From: Leptospira congkakensis
GTDB lineage: Bacteria > Spirochaetota > Leptospiria > Leptospirales > Leptospiraceae
DNA: 64,000 nucleotides
Assembly: GCF_004770265.1 (NCBI RefSeq)
Contig: NZ_RQGQ01000017.1
Location: 682,001-746,000 of the forward strand
Reading direction: 5' to 3'
In this document: in pieces, positions 54,873-64,000 of the stretch
How positions within the stretch are numbered: the first letter of the stretch is position 1
Layout of the letters: every line of letters starts with the position of its first letter
The notes under the pieces: model-generated
The model's database searches: none
Told to the model about the DNA's origin: nothing
What the model saw: only the letters and a program-made list of their open reading frames with translations
Position numbers and translations under genes: made by a program

Positions 54873-56786
54873 ATGGGATCAACATTCCAAGGAATTGAAA
54901 TAGGAAAACGAGGACTTTCGGTCCACCAACAAGCGATCCAAACCACAGGTCATAACATATCCAATGCGGATAACAAACATTATGCTCGCCAACGAGTGGT
55001 GATGAATAGTATGGATCCCCTGTATGAACCAGCTTTCAACCGAGCAGAGGTTCCAGGACAAATTGGACAAGGGGTAAAAATTTCCGAAATTGAAAGAGTT
55101 CGCGATAATTTCATTGATGACCGTATCATTGATTCTTCTTCTCTCAAAGAATATTGGGGGAAAAAGAATGATTACTTATACCAAGTAGAAACTGTTTTTA
55201 ACGAACCAACAGGAACCACCCTTCGTTCTATGATGGATCAGTTTTGGTCTTCTTGGGAAGATCTTTCTAACTATCCAGAAGAAACAGCACATAGAGCCGT
55301 AGTCCAAGAAAAAGCGGAAGCACTTGGTTCGCGAATGGAAGATGTGTATCGCAAACTCTCTCTACTTCGTGACCAGTCCAATCGCGAGATTGAATCCAAA
55401 GTCAATCATTTGAATACAGTGGCAGAGAATATTAAATCTCTGAACGAAAAAATCACAAAATCACAGGCATTAGGTGATAATCCGAATGACCTTTTGGACA
55501 GAAGGGATGAACTGTTGCAAGAACTTGCGGGGATGGCGGACATTACCATCGGTCGCAGTGACGAAGATGAACTGATGGTTTTTATTGGCCAACAGATCCT
55601 TGTCCAAGGCCAAAAGGTTCATAAAATCGATTTGGTTGGAAATCCAAATAACGATGGCCTTCTGGATTTAAAATGGTCAGAGACTGGAGATACAGTTTTA
55701 CTTCGAAAGGGGAGCATCCAAGCTCTCTATGAAATCAGAGACCGAATCCTTGTAGAAAAAATCAATGCTGTGGATGCCCTTGCTATCAATGCGATGGATG
55801 TGATCAATGAAATCCACAAAGATGGATTTGGTTTGAATGGAAAAACCAACCTTAACTTTTTTGAAAGCCGTGCTCTTGCGACTAATACCTTTGGTGAAAT
55901 TGATACCGATGGGGATGGACTCAACGATAAAACGGCTGTGTTCCGTGTGACAGGTCGTACCTCAATCGATGCGGATCGTCCGATCGGAATTTCTGGAACC
56001 ATGCGTTTTCTAAAAGCAAGTCCTGGTGGGGAAACTGAAATTTTAGTTCCTTACTCCAAAGATGATACTTTGAATGCTGTGATCAAACGAATCAATCGTT
56101 CGGAAACTGGTGTTGTGGCTTACATGTCGCATGACAACCAGTTGGCGCTAAAAGCAACAACCAACCCACTCGATAAAAAAGAAAACTTTATGATTCGTCA
56201 CTTGGAAGACTCCGGGGAACTTCTTGTAGGTCTAACAGGAATCTTAACGGCTACGGGTGTGGCTGGATCTTTTGATTATCGCAAAGTAGGTGAAATCAAC
56301 AAATTCCAAGCCAATGCGCAGGACATCACTCTGACTCCGATGTATCATCCTTCTTCTTTCTTTAAAATGTCAGAAGATGTCAGAAACAATCCGGCAAACA
56401 TTGCAGCAGCTCGTGGTAAAGATGTGAATGGGTCTGGGGATTACAATTCACCGAATGGTCAAAAAGATGGATCCAATGCACTTCTGATTGCAGCGGCCCT
56501 TCGTGAAAAACCGGTGATGTTTGATTATTCCAAAACAACGGATGATTTTTATAACTCACTCATCTCTAGACTCGGAACAGAAGCAAGAGAAGCAAAACAA
56601 GAGTATACCACTCAAAATGAACTGATGGTGGAACTTGAGAATATGCGCCAGTCGGTCATGGGTGTAAACTTAGATGAGGAGATGGCCAATATGGTTCAGT
56701 TCCAACAATCTTATAATGCTTCCGCAAGAATGATCTCAACACTCAATGAAATGTTAGATACCATCATCAATAGGTTAGGTGTATAA
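54873..56786 (+). CDS. flgK: Flagellar hook-associated protein 1
   Basis: 637 residues. The N-terminal hook-protein domain has [30 protein letters not shown], and the C-terminus has [26 protein letters not shown], the D0 helices that pack the hook-filament junction. The 637-residue length is in the family range, with a divergent central D2/D3 region. In spirochaetes the filaments are periplasmic. flgL starts 3 bases downstream. Confidence 0.95.
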   Translation: MGSTFQGIEIGKRGLSVHQQAIQTTGHNISNADNKHYARQRVVMNSMDPLYEPAFNRAEVPGQIGQGVKISEIERVRDNFIDDRIIDSSSLKEYWGKKNDYLYQVETVFNEPTGTTLRSMMDQFWSSWEDLSNYPEETAHRAVVQEKAEALGSRMEDVYRKLSLLRDQSNREIESKVNHLNTVAENIKSLNEKITKSQALGDNPNDLLDRRDELLQELAGMADITIGRSDEDELMVFIGQQILVQGQKVHKIDLVGNPNNDGLLDLKWSETGDTVLLRKGSIQALYEIRDRILVEKINAVDALAINAMDVINEIHKDGFGLNGKTNLNFFESRALATNTFGEIDTDGDGLNDKTAVFRVTGRTSIDADRPIGISGTMRFLKASPGGETEILVPYSKDDTLNAVIKRINRSETGVVAYMSHDNQLALKATTNPLDKKENFMIRHLEDSGELLVGLTGILTATGVAGSFDYRKVGEINKFQANAQDITLTPMYHPSSFFKMSEDVRNNPANIAAARGKDVNGSGDYNSPNGQKDGSNALLIAAALREKPVMFDYSKTTDDFYNSLISRLGTEAREAKQEYTTQNELMVELENMRQSVMGVNLDEEMANMVQFQQSYNASARMISTLNEMLDTIINRLGV

Positions 56787-56788
56787 TC

Positions 56789-58057
56789 ATGATCAGAATC
56801 ACTAACATGATGCAAAACAATTCCTTGGTGCGGAACTTAAACCGTCACCAAGTAGCTATGGACGAAACCCAAACCCAACTAGGTACAGGATTAAAAATCC
56901 GTAAACCATCCGATGATCCGGGTGCGGCTACAAACCAAATGTACTTTCGTTCTCGTCTGAATGAACTTTCTCAATACGAAGAAAATATTGGGGATGGATA
57001 CCAAAGGTTGCAACAGATTGATGGTGTCCTAGACAAAATGGGAGAGATTTTCCAAAGGGCTCGTGTTCTTACCGTTCAGGCCGGAAACGGAATTTACCAA
57101 GGGGACAAAGGATTTGAATTGGAAGTGGCGATCGGTAAAGAGATCGACCAACATTTACGTGCGATTGTGGATCTTGCGAATGCTCGTGATGCGACCGGAC
57201 AACCTTTGTTTGGTGGTCATGTGATTGAAAGACCTCCTTTTGAACCAATTGAATCTAAAATTAAAGGTCTGCAAGGCCTGGAACTCAAAAACCAATACGT
57301 GGGTGTGGAGTATCGCGGTGATATCGGAGAACAACTCCGTGAAATCGAAAAAGGCGAATACATTCCCATTACCATTCCTGGAAACAAAGTGTTTTGGGGA
57401 ACGAACGTCAGTGTCACCTCCAAAGTGGATAACTCTGCTTACCAAGCCACTTCCGACCAAAAGTTCAAAATTGATGGAGTGGAGATTCATATCTCTGTGG
57501 GTGATACGATTGATGATGTGATTGATAAAATCAATAATTCACCATTGGAAGTTAAGGCGAGTAAACTTGCTCAGGATAACATTTCTATTTCTTCTACAGC
57601 ACCTCACCAAATTTGGCTAGAGGATGTGGATGGAGGGACTGTACTTCGTGACATTGGACTCATTGAACCAAGTGCGAGCGAACCACCGAATAACTTTTCT
57701 AAGTCGGCAACGGTCACTGGACTTTCTGTATTCGATGTTCTCATCCAACTTCGAAATGATTTGATCCAAAAAGACCAAGAACGAATTGGCGGTAGGGATT
57801 TGGGTGATTTGGATTTGGCATTAGAAAATATCCTTCGTCATCGTTCTACCATTGGTGCTCGTATGAATCGATTGGAACAACATGAAGAACGAGTTTCTTA
57901 CGATAAAATGTATATGACCGAACTTCTTGCTAAAAATGAAGGAATCGATTTTCCGGAAACAATTATGAATATGAAGTGGTTAGAAACAATTCATAGTTAT
58001 GCGCTCAATGTCGGTTCTAAAATTATCAAACCAACTTTGATGGATTTCCTTCGGTAA
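56789..58057 (+). CDS. flgL: Flagellar hook-associated protein 3
   Basis: 422 residues, flagellin-like. N-terminal NSLVRNLNRHQVAMDETQTQLGTGLKIRKPSDDP is the typical D0/D1 start, and the C-terminus has the matching helix. Forms the second junction ring between hook and filament. The middle carries an inserted beta-rich domain (about 150-300). fliW follows within about 50 bases. Confidence 0.94.
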   Translation: MIRITNMMQNNSLVRNLNRHQVAMDETQTQLGTGLKIRKPSDDPGAATNQMYFRSRLNELSQYEENIGDGYQRLQQIDGVLDKMGEIFQRARVLTVQAGNGIYQGDKGFELEVAIGKEIDQHLRAIVDLANARDATGQPLFGGHVIERPPFEPIESKIKGLQGLELKNQYVGVEYRGDIGEQLREIEKGEYIPITIPGNKVFWGTNVSVTSKVDNSAYQATSDQKFKIDGVEIHISVGDTIDDVIDKINNSPLEVKASKLAQDNISISSTAPHQIWLEDVDGGTVLRDIGLIEPSASEPPNNFSKSATVTGLSVFDVLIQLRNDLIQKDQERIGGRDLGDLDLALENILRHRSTIGARMNRLEQHEERVSYDKMYMTELLAKNEGIDFPETIMNMKWLETIHSYALNVGSKIIKPTLMDFLR

Positions 58058-58109
58058 CGGAAACTAAATGACGGTTATATTAGAAAGAAAAGAAAGTACA
58101 GGAACTAGA

Positions 58110-58571
58110 ATGTCGGTAACGATTCACACAAAACCTTTCGGAACCATCCAAGTGGACGCAAAACAAATCCTAAAATTCCCGCAAGGGTTACTTGGATTTG
58201 ATGAATTTGATGAGTATGCTCTCATTGAAGAAAGTCCAGAAAGTCCTTTCAAATGGTTGCAATCTACGAAAGAATCGGGACTGGCTTTTATTGTCATCCA
58301 ACCTGAACTTTTTATGAATGATTACAAACCCGCCATTTCTGATGAGGAACTTCATGATATAGGACTTACCACTTGGAAAGACGGCCTTATTTTTCTCATT
58401 GTTACCATTCCCCATGATAACCCAAAAGGGATGACGGCCAATTTACAAGGCCCGATCATTTTGAATGGAAAAGAAGGAAAAGGGAAACAATGTATTTCTC
58501 GAGATGAAAATCATCCTATTCGTAAAAACATCATCGAGTCTATGGAAGAAATGTCTTCCGAAAAGGTATAA
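58110..58571 (+). CDS. fliW: Flagellar assembly factor FliW
   Basis: 153 residues from the ATG at 58110, which has AGGA six bases upstream. A start at 58068 would add 14 charged residues and is less typical. Conserved KPFGTIQVDAKQILKFPQGLLGFDEFDEYAL at the N-terminus and NLQGPIILN near the C-terminus. FliW binds CsrA and flagellin, so flagellin level sets CsrA activity. Directly upstream of csrA, the usual arrangement. Confidence 0.92.
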   Translation: MSVTIHTKPFGTIQVDAKQILKFPQGLLGFDEFDEYALIEESPESPFKWLQSTKESGLAFIVIQPELFMNDYKPAISDEELHDIGLTTWKDGLIFLIVTIPHDNPKGMTANLQGPIILNGKEGKGKQCISRDENHPIRKNIIESMEEMSSEKV

Positions 58572-58574
58572 TCC

Positions 58575-58814
58575 GTGTTAGTTCTTGCAAGGAGGAGCAA
58601 CCAATCGATTATGATCGGTGACGATATCGAAATTGTGATTGTCGATATCAAAGGGGATCAAGTAAAGATTGGTGTCAAAGCTCCCAAAAATGTTTCTGTC
58701 CACCGCGCAGAAGTATATAAAGAAATCCAGGAAGAAAATAAAAAAGCCGCCGGGACCAATATCAAACCAGAAGATTTGGGCAAACTCGGTGATTTGTTCA
58801 AAAAGAAAACTTAA
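58575..58814 (+). CDS. csrA: Carbon storage regulator CsrA
   Basis: 79 residues from a GTG at 58575, four bases after fliW. Conserved [20 protein letters not shown] and [22 protein letters not shown]. The RNA-binding Leu/Arg residues of CsrA are present. The C-terminal tail (from about 55) is longer and charged, as in CsrA proteins paired with FliW. It represses translation of flagellin mRNA until FliW sequesters it. Confidence 0.95.
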   Translation: MLVLARRSNQSIMIGDDIEIVIVDIKGDQVKIGVKAPKNVSVHRAEVYKEIQEENKKAAGTNIKPEDLGKLGDLFKKKT

Positions 58815-58875
58815 CTTGATCTTTCTTTAGATTTGTCTTTCCCTGGAATCTAATCTCTAGGGAGAGATATTTGAT

Positions 58876-59550
58876 TTGAAACGTAGATTTTTAGTTTGGT
58901 TGTTACCACTCATCGCCGTTTGGTTCCAACGTTTGATTGGCCTAACTTCCAAGTTTCGTTTTTTGACAAACGAACACTACGAAGAATTATTCAAAAACAA
59001 AAAACCATTTATTTATTCTATTTGGCATACGAACGTTTTGTACTCTCCTTATTTGCACCGAGGAAAAAACGTAGCTGTTTTAATTTCTGAATCAAAAGAC
59101 GGAGATTATATCAATCAAGTCGTTCATCGGTTTGGAAATACGAGTGTTCGGGGCAGTAGTTCGAAAAGTGGCTCTAAAGCATTAAAAGCTGTGATCCAAC
59201 ATTTGAAAAAAGGATTACCAGCAGCCTTTACACCTGATGGACCTCGTGGTCCTGCCTTCATTCTCCAACCAGGAATCATTGCCGCAGCGCAAGTCACACA
59301 GGTTCCTATCGTTCCCTTTCATTACGAATGTAGCAGACAGTGGATACTTGAAAGAGCCTGGGACAAACATAGGGTTCCAAAACCCTTTACCACTTTTGTT
59401 GTTTCATACGGCGAACCCATTTCGGTTCCTCGCAATTTAAATGAAGAGGAGTTTGAAGGAATGCGTCTAAAAGTAGAAGATGCAATGTTAAAGAATCGTG
59501 ACCTTGCCATAAAAGAAGCCGAACGAATTCAGAAAGGAGAATCCAAATGA
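58876..59550 (+). CDS. DUF374 acyltransferase-like protein
   Basis: 224 residues from a TTG at 58876, GGGAGAG upstream. One N-terminal TM, then the family block [38 protein letters not shown] and the conserved [11 protein letters not shown]374 is related to lysophospholipid and Kdo-type acyltransferases and is expected to act on an envelope lipid. The OsmC gene overlaps the stop by 4 bases. Confidence 0.88.
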   Translation: MKRRFLVWLLPLIAVWFQRLIGLTSKFRFLTNEHYEELFKNKKPFIYSIWHTNVLYSPYLHRGKNVAVLISESKDGDYINQVVHRFGNTSVRGSSSKSGSKALKAVIQHLKKGLPAAFTPDGPRGPAFILQPGIIAAAQVTQVPIVPFHYECSRQWILERAWDKHRVPKPFTTFVVSYGEPISVPRNLNEEEFEGMRLKVEDAMLKNRDLAIKEAERIQKGESK

Positions 59551-59951
59551 CAGCAGTATTTGATGATAAGGTGGTAGTATCTACCGCTAAAACAAAATTC
59601 GAAACAAAAATCACAGTAAGAAAACATAGTTTGGTTGCTGACGAACCCCAAGCCAAAGAGGGAACGGATTTAGGTCCAATGCCAACAGAATTACTGGCTT
59701 CCTCTCTCGGTGCTTGTACTTCTATCACTGTTCGGATGTATGCTGATAAAAAAGAATATCCTTTGGATTCTGTGGAAGTTCATGTAACGATTGATAAACG
59801 ATCAGCAGAAGATCATAAATTCACTAGAATTGTAAATCTTTCTGGCAATCTAACAGGAGAACAACGAGAAAGATTACTCGCTGTTGCCAATGCTTGTCCG
59901 GTTCACAAACTTTTGTCGGGAAAAATTGAAATTCAAACTAGCTTAGGTTAG
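59547..59951 (+). CDS. OsmC-family peroxiredoxin
   Basis: 134 residues with both redox cysteines: [11 protein letters not shown] and ANACPVHKL. The N-terminal region resembles the YhfA type more than Ohr. Reduces organic hydroperoxides, so a thiol-based detoxification role is expected. Coupled by a 4-base overlap to the DUF374 acyltransferase gene. The 3' end is close to the convergent metallophosphoesterase gene. Confidence 0.88.
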   Translation: MTAVFDDKVVVSTAKTKFETKITVRKHSLVADEPQAKEGTDLGPMPTELLASSLGACTSITVRMYADKKEYPLDSVEVHVTIDKRSAEDHKFTRIVNLSGNLTGEQRERLLAVANACPVHKLLSGKIEIQTSLG

Positions 59952-59961
59952 TGAATGGTCG

Positions 59962-60789
59962 CTAAACCCAAAGGGGAATCACCGTGGCAGAACCACCGTC
60001 CCATTCGATCTTTGTATGGAAATGTTTTCCTTCTCTGATCCTTGGGACTTTGGCTCCGTTGACATAGAAGGTTCCGCCAGTGTATTCATGGGTTTCTCGT
60101 TCTTTCTTTTTGCTAATGGAATGATGCATATGACCTGAAAGAACCAAGGGAACTTTTTTCCCGATGGATTTGGCATAACTAATGGCTTCGGTGAGATCTA
60201 CATCTCCCCAGTCCCCACCTTCTTTTTTAAATTCTGCCCCATACATTGAATTTTTTGCGGCACCCAAACCAAAAGGTCCGTTATGCGAAAGAAAGAATAA
60301 ATTTTTTTCTTTGGTTCCATCAATCAGTCTTTTGTATTTTTCAATCGATGCATCCAGATTGGAAACCATATAGGTTTTTTTCATATTGGGAGCAAAACTT
60401 AGGCCTCCACCCATTGCATGAGGGCGGCCTACAATCAGACTAAGGTCTAAGTCTTGGGATAAAACTAAGGAACTATAACCAAGTAAAGAGATTGGTTTTA
60501 CTAGTTCTGAAAGTTTACGCATCCTGCTACTTTGACCGAGTTGTCCAGATTGGATGAGAATTTTGGATTGGATCACCTCACCAATGATGGAGGTGAGGCT
60601 CATCCCATCCCAATTTCCAGGGATCATATACGCACGTTTGGTGAGTCCTTGGAAAGAGAGTTTACCTAGTTTCGGATTACCACGGAGATCTCCTGTAAAA
60701 AACAAACAGTCGTAATCCGAAGCATTGAAATATTCGATATCTCTTTGGTTCCAATATCCATGGATGTCTCCGATCAGTGCAAATTTCAT
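59962..60789 (-). CDS. Metallophosphoesterase (TIGR04168-like)
   Basis: 275 residues of the calcineurin-like fold: GDIHGYW at residue 7, FTGDLRGN, GNWDGM, LSHNGPFG and SGHMHHS give the five metal-binding blocks. The insertion VGRPHAMGGG is typical of a TIGR04168-like group seen in cyanobacteria and plants. Substrate unknown. Cytoplasmic, single gene upstream of the GH31 gene's stop. Confidence 0.85.
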   Translation of the reverse strand: MKFALIGDIHGYWNQRDIEYFNASDYDCLFFTGDLRGNPKLGKLSFQGLTKRAYMIPGNWDGMSLTSIIGEVIQSKILIQSGQLGQSSRMRKLSELVKPISLLGYSSLVLSQDLDLSLIVGRPHAMGGGLSFAPNMKKTYMVSNLDASIEKYKRLIDGTKEKNLFFLSHNGPFGLGAAKNSMYGAEFKKEGGDWGDVDLTEAISYAKSIGKKVPLVLSGHMHHSISKKKERETHEYTGGTFYVNGAKVPRIREGKHFHTKIEWDGGSATVIPLWV

Positions 60790-60807
60790 TTGGGATGTCT
60801 CCGTAAT

Positions 60808-63042
60808 TTAGTTTTTGTTCCGAACAGAACTAATGGAAGAACGAATTAGGCCTTCCTGTTTTCCTCCGATACGAATGAAAGCAGGAGGTTTTCCAATGGG
60901 TGCAGGGACTTGTACTTTTCTGTAACCATCATAAGTGGTTCCTGTCCAAAGGTGTTGCCATCTGCCACGAGGGAGGTATACTTCCTGAACAATTTCTCCA
61001 CTTTCCACTACGGGAGCCACAAGAAGGTCATCCCCTAGAAAAAATTGGTATTTGTATTTTAATAAATTTTTGTCTTCAGGTTCTACAAGATAATTGTGTC
61101 GAACCACAGGGATTCCCGTTTGTGTCGCTTCTTCCACCAAACTTTGAATATATGGTTTGAGTGCAAAATGGATTTTGGCAATTTTTGCAAATAATGAAAC
61201 TGTGTCTTCATCACCGAGAGAACTGGTTCCATCTGGTTTGGTATAGGTATAAACTTGCCAGTTCTTTAGAGGTTTGTTTCCTTCATGTGTACGGAAAACC
61301 GGTGTGAAGGCAGAGGCTTCTGCCCATCGTAAAAGAAGTTCTTTGGATCTATGGTAGTTGCGGAGTGGATTGGAAATAGTAGTATAACCACCAATATCAC
61401 TATGATTTAACGCATAACCGCTGATACCTGAACTTGTCAGTCCAATGATGGAAGAAGGAAGACCATCGTTGGTTCCAAAACTCACCATTTGGTCTCCTTC
61501 CCAAAAGAGAGTGGAATGGGCATTGGAATAACTGTATCCAGCTCTAGTGAAAAAAACAATTTTTCCTTCCATTCCAGCTTCTTTGATGGCTTCTCGATTG
61601 ATCCTTGCCCAATCTACCGGATAACGGTTGTGATAGATTTTAGAATCGATTCCAGAATACAATTTTGCATCATAAGGCAACCACTCTCCAAAATCAGCCA
61701 TCCAACCAGAAAGACCCATTCCAATCATATTTTTTTTGATGAGATCTTTGGTCCAACGAACCGCTGCCGGATTGGTAAGGTCAATGAGGTAAGCGGGAAA
61801 TCCAACGGTTTGGATAAGATAGTCTTCCCCGTTTTGATTTTTTACAAGGTAGCCTTTTGATTTTGCTTCTGCTAAAAGAGGATTTGTAAAATCATCTCCT
61901 GGTTTTTTAGGATCTGTATCAGCTAAAAAAGAATTAATATAACCCAATACTTGTACGTTTTGGTCATTCATCGACTTTACAAATTTTTTAAAGTCAGGAT
62001 AAAGACTGTCATCTGCATACCAACGCCATTTGAGTTGGTCTCCAAAATTGGTCACACGACGCCCGCACCAGTCTTGGATCCAAAGTGCAGTGACAGGATT
62101 GCCAGCGTCTTTTGCTTGTTTGACGATTGAGGAAACTTTTTCTGATCCTCCTTGAACACCGAGCCAAGTTCCATAAGCCCAATCAGGGAGTTTCGGAAAT
62201 CTTCCTGTTTTTTTTGTATAAGCTTCAATGAGTGATTTAGGGGAAGTTCCGATCCAAATGGTTCCGGTAAGTGATTTTTCGGATTGGAAGTCCCAGAACT
62301 CCACTTTTGTTTTTTTAGAATTGCTGAAGTCAAAATTCGCATAACCGCTGTTTTCGAAAAATATGGAGCGGTTTTCGGAAGTGATATAGTGGGGGATGGG
62401 TGCGTAAGTTGTATAAGCATTTCCACCGGCACCAGCAAGTAAGTTTGCACCGGTTGTGATGGGTTGATCCCCTCGACCCACTCCTTGTTCTTCTGTAAAA
62501 AGAAAGGGAGTTTTTCCTTTGAGTTCATCATAAGTGAATTGTTCGCCGAGCCCAAAGATTTTTTCTTCTAGAGAAGAACTGTATTGGAATTGGATTCTGT
62601 TTAAGTTTGGGTCGGACAAAGTGATTTTGAATTCTACTTCGGTATCTGATTTAGTTTGGAAAAGAATTTGGTAATCTGTGGAACAATCAGTTCCGGTTAA
62701 CTGTCCTTTGATGGTAACTTTTCCCGATTCTTTTTTAATTTCGTCTATTGATTGTTTTGTGCAGGATTTTAATAAATTCTCTTTGAATTGAAACGATGCC
62801 ATTCTGTATTTGGCAGTAGTTTCTTTGGCGAAAGACATAAGGAAAGGTTCAGTCAGGGAAAGTTTAATGAAATCTTTTCCCAAAGTTTGATTTCTTAATG
62901 TGAATTCATTTGTCGATTGAATCCATTGGATTTTTTGTGTGACAGGAAAGGTTTCTTCCGAAATGGGAAGATTGGATATGATGCGAGACGCACATTCCAA
63001 AAAGAAAATTGAAAACGAGAGAAAAAATAAACGAGAAACCAT
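60808..63042 (-). CDS. GH31 family alpha-glycosidase lipoprotein (YihQ-like)
   Basis: 744 residues. Signal peptide with lipobox FFLEC, so it is lipid-anchored. The TIM barrel holds the nucleophile Asp450 in GWMADFGEW and the acid/base Asp517 in WEGDQ, matching the E. coli YihQ sulfoquinovosidase more than maltases. GGY553 and W339 match the sulfonate-binding set as I recall it, but the Arg of its Arg-x2-Trp is Gln336 here. So substrate may be another alpha-glycoside. Start ATG at 63042 has GGAGG five bases upstream, but both lie within a strong hairpin. Single gene after the rhodanese gene. Confidence 0.85.
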   Translation of the reverse strand: MVSRLFFLSFSIFFLECASRIISNLPISEETFPVTQKIQWIQSTNEFTLRNQTLGKDFIKLSLTEPFLMSFAKETTAKYRMASFQFKENLLKSCTKQSIDEIKKESGKVTIKGQLTGTDCSTDYQILFQTKSDTEVEFKITLSDPNLNRIQFQYSSSLEEKIFGLGEQFTYDELKGKTPFLFTEEQGVGRGDQPITTGANLLAGAGGNAYTTYAPIPHYITSENRSIFFENSGYANFDFSNSKKTKVEFWDFQSEKSLTGTIWIGTSPKSLIEAYTKKTGRFPKLPDWAYGTWLGVQGGSEKVSSIVKQAKDAGNPVTALWIQDWCGRRVTNFGDQLKWRWYADDSLYPDFKKFVKSMNDQNVQVLGYINSFLADTDPKKPGDDFTNPLLAEAKSKGYLVKNQNGEDYLIQTVGFPAYLIDLTNPAAVRWTKDLIKKNMIGMGLSGWMADFGEWLPYDAKLYSGIDSKIYHNRYPVDWARINREAIKEAGMEGKIVFFTRAGYSYSNAHSTLFWEGDQMVSFGTNDGLPSSIIGLTSSGISGYALNHSDIGGYTTISNPLRNYHRSKELLLRWAEASAFTPVFRTHEGNKPLKNWQVYTYTKPDGTSSLGDEDTVSLFAKIAKIHFALKPYIQSLVEEATQTGIPVVRHNYLVEPEDKNLLKYKYQFFLGDDLLVAPVVESGEIVQEVYLPRGRWQHLWTGTTYDGYRKVQVPAPIGKPPAFIRIGGKQEGLIRSSISSVRNKN

Positions 63043-63079
63043 CGACCCCTCCAGGCAGGAGTAAGTGGATCGATGGTTT
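63036..63079 (-). promoter_or_regulatory. Hairpin sequestering the GH31 start codon and ribosome site
   Basis: Minus-strand RNA: a 10-base perfect arm (63070-63079) pairs with the arm containing the ATG (63036-63045), extending three more pairs (one U-G) to 13. Inside, CTCC pairs with the Shine-Dalgarno GGAG across a UGCCU loop. It lies between the rhodanese stop (63100) and GH31 start. A T-rich stretch follows the stem, so it could also be a terminator. Confidence 0.6.
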
Positions 63080-63099
63080 TGTGTTTCGTAAATCCTTTT

Positions 63100-63948
63100 T
63101 TAAACTTTCTTGCGATCGACTCCGCCCACACGAGGTGCAGCGGCAGCCCCTTGTTTGGCACCGAATACGGCGACCGCTTGTTTCGGTAGGCTCGACTTTC
63201 TCCATTCAAACCAAGAACCTTGGTAGGTTGTGATGTCGATATAACCTGCTTCACGAAGCATGAGTGCGAGTAAACAAGACCGAGCCCCGTTGTAATCATA
63301 GATCACAGTGGGTCTTTCTGGCATAAAAGGAAAACCATTCAGGCGTTTTTTGAATAAAGAACGTTCGATGAGGTTGGCTTCCCCATCATACAAATTTCTC
63401 CAATCCCATAAAAAAGCTCCTGGCAAACGACCACAAAGAGTTCCCTCTTCTGGAGCCGTAAGGCGTGGCAATCGGCCTTCGTATTCTTCCATGGTTCTTG
63501 CATCAAAGATTTGGAGTTTTGTAAGATTTCGCTCCATAAAGGCTTTGTCCACGACACCTTCAATGGGTTTTACTTTATCAGCAATCGGAGGTTCTACTTT
63601 TAGTTCCCCTTTTGCTTTATTTCCCGTAGCAGGCCATTTTTGGCCTAGGACATAGGCATCTTTGATCCCCATTCCACGAAGTAAATAGACCATACGAGTG
63701 GAAAACATTCCCATTCCCTCATCGAAAACGATGATTCGAGTCTTTTTTGATTTTTGGAATTCTTGTACGACAGCAGTCATTGGCCCGTACAATTTTTTTT
63801 GGGATTCTGGATCGGATCCAAATGCTTTTTTGATAAATGGATAGTAGTAAGCACCTTCTAATGTTTCTTCTTCATATGCTGATTGGGAACGACAATCGAT
63901 GAGGAAGTCACCAGGTTCTATTTCGGTTTTAAGAAAGTTCCAGTTCAA
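63100..63948 (-). CDS. Double rhodanese-domain protein without catalytic cysteine
   Basis: 282 residues with two rhodanese-like domains (about 5-110 and 140-245). The second domain's active loop should be CxxGxR-like but reads YDYNGARSC (217-225), so the cysteine position is Asp218. The first domain has [10 protein letters not shown], also without cysteine. Thiosulfate sulfurtransferase activity is therefore unlikely, unless Cys225 serves. A Lys/Gly/Ala-rich tail (255-282) is unusual. No signal peptide. The remaining 52 bases to the window end hold no gene. Confidence 0.75.
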   Translation of the reverse strand: MNWNFLKTEIEPGDFLIDCRSQSAYEEETLEGAYYYPFIKKAFGSDPESQKKLYGPMTAVVQEFQKSKKTRIIVFDEGMGMFSTRMVYLLRGMGIKDAYVLGQKWPATGNKAKGELKVEPPIADKVKPIEGVVDKAFMERNLTKLQIFDARTMEEYEGRLPRLTAPEEGTLCGRLPGAFLWDWRNLYDGEANLIERSLFKKRLNGFPFMPERPTVIYDYNGARSCLLALMLREAGYIDITTYQGSWFEWRKSSLPKQAVAVFGAKQGAAAAPRVGGVDRKKV

Positions 63949-64000
63949 AAAAGTATTCTCCTATTTCTTACATTACTTTTCCACCCCTCGAATTTTTGAA

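Noticed and set aside
62052..62555. Open frame of 167 codons inside the GH31 gene
   Set aside because: It lies in another frame of a gene with complete GH31 motifs and shows no domain.
60808..63042. Confident sulfoquinovosidase call
   Set aside because: The key Arg is Gln336, and no sulfoquinovose pathway genes are near.

Overview
The window reads as chromosomal DNA of a spirochaete, most likely a saprophytic-type Leptospira. The inference rests on low GC, frequent TTG/GTG starts, a flgN-flgK-flgL-fliW-csrA block, several multi-TM SpoIIE-type phosphatases, two proteins resembling the Leptospira DUF1577/PilZ-like family, many lipoproteins with loose lipoboxes (F-L-E-C, L-F-G-C), and lipid A acyltransferase genes. 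I cannot name the species from sequence alone. There are no rRNA or tRNA genes, no CRISPR array, no IS element and no prophage. Coding density is very high, and no gene-free stretch exceeds about 230 bases.

Layout. 1-4.0 kb: biotin ligase and type III pantothenate kinase (plus), then a GT39-like membrane glycosyltransferase, a STAS protein and a tyrosine-recombinase-fold protein that lacks its nucleophile (minus). 4.2-6.9 kb: telA, a membrane partner and an inositol monophosphatase. 6.9-12.2 kb: a small glycan island of three GT4 glycosyltransferases and a methyltransferase-like protein (minus, tightly overlapped), with an Rmd-like D-rhamnose reductase (plus). 12.2-25.1 kb: mixed housekeeping and envelope genes (M48 protease, DUF898, patatin, aminotransferase, SDR, MFS, VOC protein, enoyl-CoA hydratase, dCTP deaminase, DUF2147). 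25.4-35.6 kb: a 1075-residue sensor phosphatase with TPRs, an RlpA/SPOR lipoprotein, TPR proteins, a DHPS homologue, a PD40-OmpA protein and a DUF1577/PilZ-like protein. 35.6-41.5 kb: hisS, PAP2, an LpxL-type acyltransferase, pntA part 1, UDP-xylose synthase and an M50B-like protease. 41.5-46.3 kb: an active PP2C phosphatase, a degenerate PP2C-like partner and argJ in one overlapping run. 46.3-51.3 kb: a PhoB/PhoR-type pair with its own 11-bp direct repeats, an ECF sigma factor with two small membrane proteins, and a second PilZ/DUF1577-like protein. 51.3-54.3 kb: aat, lipoproteins, an Mpo1-like protein, a Cys-rich small protein and a 58-residue DUF1289 gene. 54.3-60.8 kb: the hook-filament junction operon with FliW/CsrA control, a DUF374 acyltransferase, OsmC and a metallophosphoesterase. 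60.8-63.9 kb: a GH31 lipoprotein related to sulfoquinovosidases and a double rhodanese lacking its catalytic cysteine.

The strongest unexplained signals are: (1) a 13-bp stem plus inner helix that buries both the Shine-Dalgarno and the AUG of the GH31 gene; (2) three 11-bp Pho-box-like repeats upstream of the response regulator; (3) a phosphatase/pseudophosphatase gene pair; (4) a cluster of family members that have lost catalytic residues (recombinase, rhodanese, DHPS loop 2); and (5) an ECF sigma gene whose conserved N-terminus extends upstream of any ATG/GTG/TTG.
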